This document shows, in pieces, positions 44,650-55,459 of a DNA stretch of 64,000 nucleotides (within the stretch, counting starts at the first letter, position 1; the number at the start of each line of letters is the position of its first letter). The notes below the pieces were generated by a model. That model saw only the letters and a program-made list of their open reading frames with translations. It ran no database searches and was not told where the DNA came from. Position numbers and translations under genes: made by a program. The DNA comes from Phlebotomus papatasi (lineage: Eukaryota > Arthropoda > Insecta > Diptera > Psychodidae): assembly GCF_024763615.1 (NCBI RefSeq), contig NC_077224.1:47006712-47070711 (forward strand), written 5' to 3'.

Positions 44650-45950
44650 TCAAATCCTATTGCCCTTTACATAGTCCTTCAAGTAATCTCTGATACGACT
44701 GGCATTCCTAGTGTAGTTGTGAGACCCAATGTGAATATTTGCAGGAATGTCTTGCAATATTGATCCTCGAACTTCTTCCCTCCACTCTCCTTCGATTAAT
44801 CTACCATTCTGCTCCCTATCAGTGTATTTTGGCGGCGCATAATTGTGCTTGTTACTAGTGCACAGCAAATTGTGGAGAGTCACAGTAGCTTGTATCATGG
44901 AATCTACTGTTTCTGGAGCTGCACAAATAGTACGATGAAAAATGCGCCATCGCGCACTTAAGATTCCGAATGCATTTTCAATGACACGTCGAGCTCTGGA
45001 AAGCCTCATATTAAAGTTTTGGTAGTCTTGACCCAAAAATCTTCCAGCATAGGGAACTTGACACCATTCTCGCAGTCCAAATGCTTCATCTCCAACGAAA
45101 AAGTAGGGAATATTTTCTCCTCCTGGAATGATGGGAGAACTTTTGGGAAAATTAATTTTTCCTGCCTCTAAGATACGTCCTAATTGCGAATCCTTTAAAA
45201 TTCCACCGTCCGAAGAAGATCCATAAGAACCAATGCTAACATACAAAAATCTGTAATGAGCATCAGCGATACCAAGGAGCACAATACTGAAATATCCCTT
45301 GTAGCACCAGTAGAGGGATCCACTATTATTTGGTGCTCTGATTTTTGCATGTTTACCATCGATGGCACCGCATGTGTGTGGGAAATTCCAATTGACGGCA
45401 AATTCATCAGAAACCGTTTTCCAAGTGGATTCTGTTAGAGGAGGAAACGCATAGTGGGCTAGATGAGCGTTTAGCAGAACACAAACTTCTTGTATGATCT
45501 TGCATACTGTTGATATACCAATACGGTAGCAGGTAGCCAGAGTAAAGTAAGAATCTCCTGTCGCCAGAAATCTAGGCAGGTGTATTAAAGTGTTAAACAA
45601 GAAAGACGAATTATGAGTTCAAATCACCTGAGAGTCACCATAAGCCTGAGTTTTGCACTTAGCGGTTCACGAACTACGTATTTTCTTTCCAAGACTGGTC
45701 TCAGACGTTTCAGAATCCACTCAAACTGGTCGCAATCCATTCGGAAGTACATAAAATACCATTCAGGATCTCGATTACTCATTTCCCGGACCAGTGTCTC
45801 TTCGTGACCAAGATCCTTTCTCAACCTTAATATGGGACGAACCCAACAACTCTTCTTTCTTTTCCTTTCACTGTCCTCTATTTGCATATCAAGCAATTGA
45901 AGATACGCTCTGATTGATATTTCACACAATTCACGAAGGTTTCGACTCAT
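44650..45950 (-). CDS. Harbinger DDE transposase (HARBI1-like nuclease)
   Basis: The catalytic protein of the PIF/Harbinger element, expected to cut and join DNA at its ends in the nucleus. Exon 1 is 45950-45628, the intron 45627-45572 (GTGATT..CTGCCTAG, 56 bp) and exon 2 45571-44650. The spliced length is 414 residues, normal for the family. The DDE_4 nuclease signature is complete: GAIDGKHAKI (Asp about 179), GSYGSSSDGGI (Asp about 229) and RRVIENAFGILSARWRIF (Glu about 306), plus FVGDEAFGL. The N-terminal part has FRMDCDQFEWILKRL, the usual helical region before the nuclease. The splice joins TLR to FLATGDSYF, a conserved junction in related proteins. A short frame from the intron would otherwise give a false start at 45600. 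No internal stop or frameshift. Confidence 0.92.
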
Positions 45951-46096
45951 TTTTATCAATTAGGTTAGATATCAAAACAAAAACAAACAAATGTCAAAAA
46001 TATTCGAATTCAAAAGTGGGCTTTTTCGCAAGCTTTTATGAATTGAGAATTATAAAAATCTGAAATTTTTCTCAATGGAAATGGCCCATTACCCTA

Positions 46097-48129
46097 ATTT
46101 TTAAAATAATTTTTTTTAAGTTTTTGCTATAATGTCTTTTATAAAAGTTTTATTACCTACTAAAATAGGTGAGATTGTCAAGAATCCCACCTAATACCAC
46201 CTAGGGGTCACAGTATCTGATTTGTTACAATATTTGAGTATATAATTTTATTTGGTAGTGTGACATCGTAGCACAGAGAGAACCAATCGCATATAAATAA
46301 GAATGTCTTGAGAACAACAAGAAAGGATAATGCTAAACAAATATACGATCAATTTGTGCATAACAATTTGATTAAAATTTTGATGGAGGATCTCGATATT
46401 GGAATAAATAATACTCGAGGCGATTGCCTCAATAATTTATGGACACCAAATATACTCTGACTCTTGCACTCTTCTCACATTTTGGCGCGCTTTAGCATCT
46501 TCCATTTCCAGTCGTCTCGAACCAACCTTCCACTCAATATTCAAACAGTTTTGGTTACGATTTCAATCCAATTTGACGAAATCGCAATTCCCAAGAGGCA
46601 GAAAATTTAATAACATCCCAGCCACAATTCACACTAATTATGAGATCCAATTTACAAATGAGAGAGCAAAGATATGGGAAATTTGTGCGTGACCCCGAAC
46701 ATCGGTGTCTTTCATCCGCAAATAGATAACTGAATTATCATTAACGTGATATAATCAAACTGTTGTCGCCGCATGCTCAAGATTATGAAGTATTTAAATT
46801 AGGTATCTCAGCTGGATGCCTCATGTCACCATTAATTTGGCTGGAATGACTCTTCCTAATTTGTGTATAATGAGACAATGCTCATAAAATTGTCATGGGG
46901 ATTTCGCTGGTCAAAAGAACCACCAGAAACAGTTCAAAGAGCGAGAGAGATTTTATGCACCAAAGGATCTTCGCTGCGGTCTTAAAGATTAATAAATTTC
47001 TTTGGCATTTTTTGCACTTTCCAACTGTCATATTGATCGCATTGACACATTTCATTGAGGATTGCGATCTTGCGCAAAATTTCTTGGGTGGAAAATAAAA
47101 AAAAGTCACTCTGGGGGCTTGATGATCGTTAACCAAAGGATGGTGAGGATCACTTGAGGTGGCGCAGCGGATAATTGTGAGTGTCGCCCCCCAGAGGGAA
47201 AGACAAGAATTCTCCATAGGGGACAATGCATACTGCACACCAAGCCACATTGATCAGGCACATCCCAAAAAGAACCTTCAACCAAAATTAAAATCAAAGT
47301 CCATTTTATGTAAATTATTGAATTGAAAAATTCCGCTCTTTTGCTTTTAATTCAAACCATAACCACGATCGCTACTATCGCTGGCCATTTGAAGATCTCA
47401 ACCATCTCTGGAAGAGCCCAAAAGTATGCAAAATCCTCCCCAATCTCAGTGTTTAGCAATTTGAAATGGCATTTCCGTTGCGAGAACTATAAGAAAATTG
47501 GTAAATCTTTATTGCTTAAATTTCCCGTCAATCATCTTTATACTCTTTACACCGTGAAATCCCCTCAATTTCCTCAACAAGGTTCAGTGATGAAAATTGA
47601 ATCGATTTCTTTGCGTATTTCCATGTCAAGGTACAAAGTGTGTATACGTCTTCCACGTGGTTTTCATCCAAACTTTTCCCTTTCGTCACCACTTGGAATG
47701 GTACGCTTGAACTCTTTACTGACATTGCATACGGCTAAAAGTGTTGAAAAATTGTAAAATCATATCATAGATTCAGAGATAAGAACAAACTAGATCCTAG
47801 CGGTTCTTGTTTACTAAAGATTATGTGTAACAAAAACTTTAAATTAAAAGTTATCTTTTTTCGGGTTTCTTTCTGATCGTGCGTTGATGTCATTTGTGCA
47901 CGTGAATTATACTAAAGTTTATAAATACAATGGAATATTGCGAGAGGTGATTTGTTGTGTGTTCTTCATGGAAAATGAAGAGGTATATATTGTCTTTGAG
48001 GAAGGAAGTTGAGTCTTCAAGATTAAACTAAGACTAAGAAAGAAATGTTTATTATGCCTAGAAATTTACTTCCTTTGTTCCGAAAAAATGTATATTTGTG
48101 GTCAGGTGTAAATGTTTTGCACAAAGAGA
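46097..48129. other. Intergenic, no gene seen
   Basis: Near 46160-46195 TAGGTGAGATTGTCAAGAATC and CCACCTAATACC resemble the left hairpin of the element at 21268. The rest is unique-looking. Open frames at 46882-47250 (-) and 47323-47757 (+) have no recognised domain, and overlap frames on the other strand. Confidence 0.4.
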
Positions 48130-48480
48130 AAAAAAATATGTTGTTAAATTGTTCGTAAATGTTTTTGAATTAGTACTGGGGATTTACGAAATGCTCTCAA
48201 TTCGTGTAACTCACGAACAAGTTCGTAAAAGTTCACAAACATTGTTCGTAACATGGTCGCTTGACGAGCATTTTTTGTTCTTTTACAAACATTTGTTCGT
48301 CAATTTTTGTTTCTCTGGCAAAAATTTACCAACAAATGACAAAATTTTACGAATATTTTTTTTATGTGTTTACAAACATTTACGGATAAATGTTTGTAAA
48401 AAACCAAAAATTCTCGTTATAAGATCATGTTACGAAGAATGTTTTTGAAAAAATTACGAACTTTTGCGAACGTATATGAG
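48130..48480. repeat. TTTACGAAC dispersed repeat, longest copy
   Basis: Many variants of GTTCGTAAATGTTT and GAACTTTTGCGAAC on both strands make it strongly self-complementary. Related to 6540-6990 and 12530-12641. Confidence 0.6.
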
Positions 48481-48489
48481 AACTTTTAG

Positions 48490-48763
48490 TCCATAATGAT
48501 TCCGGCATACCTTTTAGTTTAGGAAAATTTCGTGAAGTCGAAGTTCCCATCCCTTTCTTTCTCACATGTTTTTCATATGACTATCTCATTCTTTCGCATA
48601 CTAAATTCGATTGAGCTAAATTGAATTTGGTATGATGTTTAAAAGAAGAAGAAGAGTACGAGAGAATGAGATAGGCATATACTAAGCATGTGAGAAAGAA
48701 AGGGATTCGAATTTCGACTTCATGAAATTATCCTGATCTAAAAGGTGTGCCGGAGTCATAAGG
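48490..48763. mobile_element. MITE, GGCACACCTTTTAG family, copy 3
   Basis: The left GATTCCGGCATACCTTTTAG and right CTAAAAGGTGTGCCGGAGTC ends are inverted repeats. The arms are complementary over much of their length, including CCCATCCCTTTCTTTCTCACATG.. against ..CATGTGAGAAAGAAAGGGA. Confidence 0.8.
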
Positions 48764-50158
48764 ACTAAGTTGGATTGTAGAGTTACTTACCCGAAATTCA
48801 AGAATTCCAAGCAAGAACATTTACAATGACCTATCATCTGTAAGATCATAATTTTCAAAAGAACTACCTATTAGGAAATTAGAACTTTTAAGGCATGATG
48901 GATAAATATTAGGTCTGAAACCCGTTTCATGGTTGTTCATTTTCCGTATAGTGCTTGGGTTCCTACCGTTCCTACCCTTACGAATTTTCCAAAAAGTCTA
49001 TTTTTGTCTCTTTGCAGAAATGAGAAATGGAGTAATCATCGCGTATGTGGTCTTATGTTTATTTATATCATATTAAACATATACAGTAGCTTTATGATTC
49101 AATTATTGTAATCAACTATTCACAGAACACATTCATATGTGTTAAATTAAAATATCAATAAAATTAATTAACTGTGAAAGGTTTAAGTGTTTCGGGCTCT
49201 TTAAAAAATAGTTAAGACCAAGATTTCATGAAAAGTTTTACAGACATAAAAGCATTTCAATTCTTGTAGTTTTCTTGGAACTCATTGCTATAATATTAGT
49301 GTTGAATAGTTTTTTTTTAATTTTCTTTTCTACCAAAATATTTTACATTATTAAGATTAGGTGTGATTCCTTCATTATCACATCAATTTTAACGGTCATG
49401 CAGAGCCGGTATTTATTTCTGAATTTCGGAATTCTGAGATTAATATTATTTATTCAACTATTTGCTTTTAATAAACCTTAAATGATAAAATCGATCACTC
49501 AGAATAAGAAACGAATAACTCGCAGTAGGCAATTTCTACAGGAGAGCGATTTGAAGCTGAGATTTTGAGATTTCACATGCAAAGTATAAGATTTAAAATC
49601 TCTATAACTTTGCAAATAATTATCTTCCAAGTATAATATTCACAGGAAAGGAGATTTTTGTAAAAAATCGAGTTGCTTGACTTATATGCTGACAAGTCGA
49701 AATGGCATTTAATGTTCATTCACAGCAGTTGGTAAAGATATTTGATTTTAAAATATAAAATTTGTTTTAGCTTAAAAGTTATAGAACTGCGACAAACTTC
49801 ACAATAATTGAGCTGCAATATGATTTTTTTAAAGTTTTTTTTTAGGTTCATTGCTAGACGGAATGGCCCCCTAAATCTTTAAAATACTAAAACGGTTTAG
49901 GCGTAATCGAAAAATTTAGATAAAGCATGATCCTGATCTTAAAGCATGATGATATTGTTTAACACAGATTTGTAAATCCTTAAGTTTGACACTAATTTAA
50001 ATAATTAAGCTCTCCTTATCTCAGAATTGAAAAGTATGCATATTTTAAAAATTTAAATTTTTAATCATTCTTTAAAGGCTGAATAACGATATTTCCTTTT
50101 TAAGTGTCTTTAAGCCTTTGAGGCACTATTTGTATTACAAAATCTTTTCAATCTACTC
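48764..50158. other. No gene seen
   Basis: A/T-rich sequence. Around 49500-49600 CTACAGGAGAGCGATTTGAA resembles 11240-11290 in reverse complement, indicating another unnamed dispersed repeat. Confidence 0.4.
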
Positions 50159-50332
50159 CACTGGTAAAAATAAAAGAATCAAATTGATCCAAATTTAATC
50201 CTTTTGCATAGGATGGATCAAATTTCAAACTTTGAATGCACATTTATTATATAATAGAACATTGTAAATTAGGTCTATCCTCTGCGAAAGGATCAAATTT
50301 GGATGAATTTGATCCTTTTATTTTTACTAGTG
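50159..50332. mobile_element. 174-bp MITE with CACTGGTAAAAATAAAAG ends
   Basis: The left CACTGGTAAAAATAAAAGAA and right CCTTTTATTTTTACTAGTG ends are inverted. ATCAAATTGATCCAAATTTA and AAATTTGGATGAATTTGAT pair next to them. Confidence 0.75.
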
Positions 50333-50489
50333 TCGTGTTGGAAGAATCTGCTGATCGTAGATCAGCCAAAGAACGCTTTTCTTGCAGTGTGATGCTTTTT
50401 CCATGTTCTCAAAGTTTTTGAGTAGAGGTGGTGCATTTTGTTACGTTTTCTCACACATGAAAATGCCTATTTCTAGATATTCAGGTTTT

Positions 50490-50587
50490 TGCACCGGACG
50501 GGACTCGAACTCACTACACTATGAGTCAAACCTTGGATCTATCCGTCCGAGAACCAACGGTCTTGCCTGTAGCGCCACTGAGATCCC
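50490..50587 (-). mobile_element. tRNA-like (long variable arm) sequence, probable SINE head
   Basis: The minus strand reads GGGATCTCAGTGGCGCTACA, then a long middle part, then GAGTTCGAGTCCCGTCCGGT. The B box GTTCGAGTCCC is perfect and the A box (AGTGGCGCTACAGGC) is plausible. The spacing resembles Leu/Ser-type tRNAs with a long variable arm. No matching acceptor stem was found, so it is likely a SINE or tRNA relic of a different family from 34926. Confidence 0.5.
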
Positions 50588-50765
50588 AGCTTTACAATAA
50601 CTAATCTCAAATAGAATGGTCAAACTTCTTTACCATTACTTACGATAAAAACGTATATTTAAAGAAAAAATATGAAAAGAACTTATTTCCATGTCGCTGG
50701 TAACCTAGAATGGATTTAAATATAAGCTTATTCACATAGGGAAGGTTAAGATTTAAGTAATAATA

Positions 50766-50961
50766 GGGGAAACTGGGTACCACCAAACACTAATTTTTAT
50801 TTCTAAACTACCCTTGGACTATCTCGACCATTCCTTCAGTGGACAAGCATTCCTATAGTGCCTATAAATTCCTATAGGTCTTATCCTCTGAAGTCGAATA
50901 TCCGATTAAAAAATCGCAGTGTTTGGTGGTACCCCGTGTTTGGTGGTGCCACAGTTTCCCC
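50766..50961. mobile_element. TA-flanked MITE, GGGGAAACTG..ACCACCAAACACT
   Basis: The left end GGGGAAACTGGGTACCACCA and right end GGTGGTGCCACAGTTTCCCC are inverted, with TA on both sides. GTGTTTGGTGGT occurs twice at the right. It shares the TAGGGGAAA terminal motif with other TA-type elements. Confidence 0.8.
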
Positions 50962-51112
50962 TATTCTATAGAACGTTATTATGGTAAATTTTAAACAGTC
51001 AGTGCTATTTTCCTTTCAAACAAATCTTAAAAAATTTCTGGTTAGAAAAATTGGGAAATTAATTCAGAAATATTAAAGGACTATTACGTATAGATTAACT
51101 TTTCAATAATTA

Positions 51113-51295
51113 CGAAAAGTGGCGCACTTTTGAATTGGGGCACCTTTTAAATTGGGCTAATTTCTTTTATTTTTAAATGGAACTGTGCCTTATTTTGAAG
51201 TAATTTAGACAGACAATTCGTTTGAGGAGCTAAATTATATCGCGGTAAGGCACAATTTCAAAGGTATCCCAGTTCAAAGGGGCCTCATTTTCCCC
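51113..51295. mobile_element. MITE, GGGGCACCTTTGAA family, copy 4
   Basis: The left AGTGGCGCACTTTTGAATTG and right CAAAGGGGCCTCATTTTCCCC ends are degenerate but recognisable. TA flanks both sides. Confidence 0.7.
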
Positions 51296-51957
51296 TAGCA
51301 ACTTCACATTAAACGTACCAAACTTTGATCAGAATTTGCTTCTAAATTTTAAGTGTATTTTTTTCAAAGGCCTTTCCTGATAACAAACAATTAGAAAGAA
51401 TAAAGTAATTCTTCGTCAGCTCCTTTTGAGCAACAAAAGGTTGACAGGTGGTTTTTCGGGGCTTTCAAATTAACTCAATAATTATTTAATAATTTAATGT
51501 TTTTTGTGTAAGTTTGCAGACCTGCTAATCATTGAAGCCATAAATTGAATGCCGTGAATTAGCCCACTAATACTAATCATAAATATTTCCAGCATATTTT
51601 AAGTTAGTTAGTCGCTAAAATATTTGTTTTATCACCTTATTTATTCAGATAATATTAAAACTATCATAAATTCAGTCGTGTTTTAAAATGTGTTCTTTTT
51701 TTGGGATAGTAAGAGTTTTAATCAACAATGAACTTCGAACCAATAATTAAAATTTTCCTTAAAAAAAATTTGAAATATTTTGTGATGTAAATCGTGTCAT
51801 TAAATTCACCCCAATTTTATTGATGTTCGTTCGATAGTTCAATGTTCTTTGTATGTTATATAAAACTAAAAAATAAGTTGTTTTTAAAGACAGATATATC
51901 ATCAATTGCAATGCTTTCACACTATCTATTTAATTTGTTAATTGTGTAAAGAAAAGT

Positions 51958-52065
51958 AAATCAATAATTTCCATAATACCACTGCATAGACTTTAATCAA
52001 GAGGATAATCAGGATATTCCAAAGAACATTTTGTAAAATGAAAGAAATTTAATTACTTTTAATAT
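51958..52065 (+). repeat. Diverged extra copy of the U2 upstream region
   Basis: AAATCAATAATTTC, ACTGCA, AATCA and GGATATTCCAAAGAACA occur in the same order as at 52522-52640, upstream of U2-2, with an altered middle. It looks like a remnant of a third U2 unit whose gene is gone. Confidence 0.5.
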
Positions 52066-52078
52066 GTAGGGGGAAATG

Positions 52079-52234
52079 GGGCACTTTAGAATTAGGAGCA
52101 GCTTTGAAAATGGGACTTTCCCCTTTTTTAAATGAATTGCGCCATATCATAATTTAATTTAGTTTCTCAATATGTTTGTTAAGAAAATCCTAATTTCAAC
52201 GCTGCCCCATATTCAAAGGTGCCCCGCTCACTCC
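52079..52234. mobile_element. MITE, GGGGCACCTTTGAA family, copy 5
   Basis: The left GGGGGAAATGGGGCACTTTAG and right CAAAGGTGCCCCGCTCACTCC ends are inverted, TA-flanked. It lies between the U2 upstream remnant and the intact U2-2 upstream region. Confidence 0.75.
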
Positions 52235-52278
52235 TATATGTATATTTTTCGAGAATATATTAGTATTATCAAAACATT

Positions 52279-52670
52279 TTGGCTAATTTAGGCGTTTTTC
52301 TGCGCATTGCTTCAACTTATTGTACTCTTTATTTGTTTGTCTTTCGTCTATGGATTAAAATTTCATTAATACCAAATAATATTACCATGTTTTCCACGTG
52401 TAATTTTAATTTATGAATGTAACTTTTGATAGGGATAATTAAACATTGACCAACACTTTTATATTTATAATAAATTTCATTTAAAGCATTTAAACAATAA
52501 AAACCTCATAGGAAAACATGAAAAATCAATAATTTCACTGCACAAACGTCAATCAGGAGGGTAAATTGGTATTGAACAGCTGAAGGATATTCCAAAGAAC
52601 AATTTGCAAAAGAATGCAATTAATTTTATTAAATAATTCCGTAGATATTGAAGATTTTCACTTAAGCGTA
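52279..52670 (+). promoter_or_regulatory. U2-2 upstream region shared with U2-1
   Basis: Homologous with 38017-38397. The strongest identity is in the last 180 bp, including CACAAACGTCAATCAGGAGG and ATTCCGTAGATATTGAAGAT. Confidence 0.7.
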
Positions 52671-52691
52671 TAATTCATGTGAGCAACACTC
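52671..52691 (+). promoter_or_regulatory. Candidate PSEA of U2-2
   Basis: TAATTCATGTGAGCAACACT at -62 to -42 from the U2 start. It differs from the U2-1 element by a single C to T change. Confidence 0.65.
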
Positions 52692-52732
52692 TATGGCCTG
52701 GGCCTTATTGATTGGACCGATATTGGTTTGTT

Positions 52733-52919
52733 ATCGCTTCTCGGCCTAACGGCTAAGATCAAAGTGTAGTATCTGTTCTTATTAGTTTAACACCTAATAG
52801 TTCCCTCATAGAGGGACAATGTTGTTAAATTGATTTTTGGAAATTGGCGAAGTGCTAGGGGCTTGCTCCACCTTTGCCGCGGGTTGGCCTGGTATTGCAG
52901 TACCGCCAGGATCGGCCCA
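52733..52919 (+). ncRNA. U2 spliceosomal snRNA, copy 2
   Basis: The same 187-nt RNA as 38460-38646, with one difference (G at 52905), the base expected in the 3' stem-loop. GTAGTA branch-point sequence at 52766-52771 and Sm site ATTTTTGG at 52833-52840. The open frame 52837-53331 starts inside this RNA and is not a gene. Being the consensus form with an intact promoter, it is likely expressed. Confidence 0.95.
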
Positions 52920-53888
52920 TATTTTGCATACTCATAGAAACTTCCGGTCAGTTCAAGAATCTCTGCTACTGCGTATATTCAATGGTTTACCAGGACATGT
53001 AGTCGCTCTCATTGATGCTGGAAGAAGTGGTAAGAGATTGAGGCAAAAAAAAAGTCAGTCACATGATAAACAAGCCTCCCACTTGTGGGGCTTTTTTTTG
53101 GTAATGAAGGATTCACACTGGTGTGGTGTTGTCATGATTCTGTGTTTGGCATTGGAGGTGACAGAGAATACCATTAGCAAATACACTCATCTCGCGAAAA
53201 AGTCACTTCCCATTCCTCCACTTCTTCACCATGTATTACATGGCCCGGAATTGTCTGGTATGGATTGCCAACTCCACACGAGCCAGGCGAGTGTATCGAG
53301 TCAAAAAAAAAAAGACACCGGAGTCATGTGATTTCTGAAGTCACACGACTCATAGAAATATTAACACACTGCAGGCAGACTTCTCTCTTTACCAACACTC
53401 AGTCACGTGAGACACCGCAATGGTCTTTATGAGGCTCGCGAGGTGATTAAATGGGCGAGATATCGCCGCAGGAGGGATGTTAGCATGACCACATTTTTGT
53501 GATAATCTCCATTGAACTGAGAATTTTATGTTCAATGGACATCAATTGGTTGGAGGTGGGTGATCATCTCTTTGGGAGCAAATTTGAGATTATGTTAAGA
53601 AAATATGTCAATGACTATTTACTCATGTGTCGTGCCAAATGTTCACGTCCTCGTGATGCATTTTTGTTGTTGAATTTACCTGCCATGTGACTACATAACG
53701 ATGGCACCAGTTAAAGAAAAAATATGAAATGAATAAAAGGGGTGGCAAAATGGAAAAGACTTCGCGAAATGATCGAAACTATGAATTTTATTTTATGCTT
53801 TCCCCCAAACTCTTGGAAAAAATGGGAAGCACATGACTAAAGAAATATTTTGAAAATTTAATTAAGCTCAATTAAAAATAAACTCTGT
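52920..53888. other. No confident gene
   Basis: Downstream of U2-2. It has a somewhat higher G/C content than average, and a frame continuing from the U2 gene to 53331, but no splice, start or family evidence. Confidence 0.4.
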
Positions 53889-54143
53889 CACTGTGAGAGA
53901 AATCCGAAAAAGTTAAAATAACATTACGGAAATGTTAATTGTACCCCGCAGTATTGATCCAAAATCGGTGTAAATATTACCAATTTTAAGTGTTTGGGGG
54001 TAAAAGTTACCCTTTTTCATGTTAATTTTACCCTTAAAAAGGTGTAAAATTAACATTAAAAAATGTTGATATATTTTTACACCTAAAAAGTGTTAAAGTT
54101 ACGAGGAAAAAAAAGTGAATTGCACCCTCTTTTTTTCTCAGTG
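53889..54143. mobile_element. MITE, CACTGAGA family, copy 3
   Basis: Starts CACTGTGAGAGAAATCCG and ends TTTTTTCTCAGTG. Contains AAGTTAAAATAACATTACGG and AAAATGTTGATATATTTTTA as in copies 2 and 4. Confidence 0.85.
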
Positions 54144-54159
54144 TTGGAAAGGCACGCAG

Positions 54160-54235
54160 TGGATTAAATGGTTGAGTGACCTGTCTATGATGCAAGTGCC
54201 CGAGTTTAAATCCCCTTTTGGGTCATAAGATATTT
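54160..54235 (+). mobile_element. Diverged tRNA-derived SINE head
   Basis: AAATGGTTGAGTGACCTG then CTATGATGCAAGTGCCCGAG and TTTAAATCCCCTTT line up with the SINE heads at 34926 and 55333. The B box is degenerate. Confidence 0.55.
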
Positions 54236-54335
54236 TCTAGAATCAAAGATTGGAATAGCACCCAGTGATCTTCACTCCATTTAATTTCATATGGTAGGGG
54301 ATTCAACTCTGCCAGGGAAGGAGTTCAAGTTCCTG

Positions 54336-54588
54336 CACTGAGAAAAGAACGGGGATACGATTAACTTTTTATTCTCATAATTTTAACATTTTTTAGGTGT
54401 AAAAATATATCAACATTTTTTAGTGTTAACTTTACATCTTTTTAAGTGTAAAATTAACATGAAAAACGGTAACTTTAACCCCTAATACACCTAAAAGCAT
54501 AATATTTACACCGATTTCGGATTATCTGCAGGGTAAAATTAAAATTTCCGGAATGTTATTTTAACTTTTTCTGATTTCTCTCATTGTG
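54336..54588. mobile_element. MITE, CACTGAGA family, copy 4
   Basis: Inverted relative to copies 2 and 3. Starts CACTGAGAAAAGAACGGGG and ends TTTTTCTGATTTCTCTCATTG. It lies 190 bp from copy 3, so the pair forms a large inverted repeat. Confidence 0.8.
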
Positions 54589-55332
54589 TGAAAAGTATTA
54601 TGCCCTCATTGGTAAAACATTTTTCGTAAGTAAACTAGTAAATTTGTTGGGCTGCAACAGCGTTAATAGTATCAGAAAAATTAGCTTTTTCCGGATCAAT
54701 CAGGGATGCTGATCCTTAGACAAAATCAAATACAATTTTTTTCAGCAACCTGTGATACATTTCTATGTCCAAATTCAAAGTGTTGCCTAATAAATTCCCA
54801 GAATTAGATAGATAGATAAATAATGTTCATCATTAATGCTTTAGCAGCACAATTTCGTTGTGATGAGAGCCTGTGTAGTTTTCAACATCTACCGCCATTT
54901 TAACGTTGGTAACCAACCTTCAGAGCAAAATGGTATATGCACATCCAGTATATGCCAGTGATGAATAGAACATGATCAGATTTTTGAACACACAAGGTCC
55001 TTAAAGAAAGTTTTTTGTTCTGTTGACTGTTCTTCCTTGTTTTTCCTCGGTAGAAGTAGAAGAGTCCTTAAAGACGAAGGACAAAAAAATCACAGTTTTG
55101 TCCTCTGAAGAAGGTACACTGCCGCGTTGAAACCTTTGATTTAGATATCGTATTTGATCTTGTTTCTAAAGGGATCAGAATTTCTCCGTATCCAGTATTC
55201 GGCTCTGGTCTGAAGGAGATTACCTCCCTGTTATATCTTTTCTTACGTTTTTCCACCAAAAATTTTAGTGATAATAAACTTTGAGGAATTATTGTACATT
55301 ATAGAACTGAGGCTGAGCTGAGCTGGTTCACT
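54589..55332. other. No gene seen
   Basis: Unique-looking sequence. The minus-strand frame 55068-55259 has no recognisable feature. Confidence 0.4.
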
Positions 55333-55432
55333 CAACGGGTCAAGTGGTAAAGTACTCGCTCTATGATGCAAGTGTCTCAGATTCGAATTCCCTTTAGGTC
55401 ACCAGGAATTTTTCTGGCGTTAAAGTTAAGCT
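55333..55432 (+). mobile_element. tRNA-derived SINE head, copy 2
   Basis: GGGTCAAGTGGTAAAGTACT, CGCTCTATGATGCAAGTG, ATTCGAATTCCCTTTAGGTC and ACCAGGAATTTTTCTGGCG match copy 1 at 34926-35035. Confidence 0.75.
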
Positions 55433-55459
55433 TCTTTTCCACTTGACTCCACAGGACAT

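Larger units (their letters stand above)
43396..46088. mobile_element. PIF/Harbinger transposon, apparently complete (2.69 kb)
   Basis: Terminal inverted repeats TGCGCCATTTCCATTGAGAA (left) and, in reverse complement, TGGGCCATTTCCATTGAGAA (right). The 3-bp duplication TTA lies at 43393-43395 and 46089-46091. It encodes the two proteins expected of this superfamily in convergent orientation: a MADF/Myb-like DNA-binding protein (plus) and a DDE nuclease (minus), separated by 19 bp. Each gene has one intron of 56 bp. A hairpin at 43458-43520 lies in the left non-coding end. Both frames are open, so it may still be active or be a recent arrival. Confidence 0.92.
42967..46094 (+). mobile_element. 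MITE, GGGTAAGTGTGCC family, split by the Harbinger insertion
   Basis: The MITE body 42967-43395 runs up to GGCACACTTA. The remaining CCC is at 46092-46094, after the Harbinger element and the duplicated TTA, and is followed by TA. Removing the insertion and one TTA restores GGCACACTTACCCTA, as in the uninterrupted copies at 1768-2193 and 40925-41189. Confidence 0.85.

Noticed and set aside
52837..53331. 164-codon plus-strand open frame
   Set aside because: It begins inside the U2 snRNA gene and has no recognisable domain. The overlap with a structural RNA argues against it.
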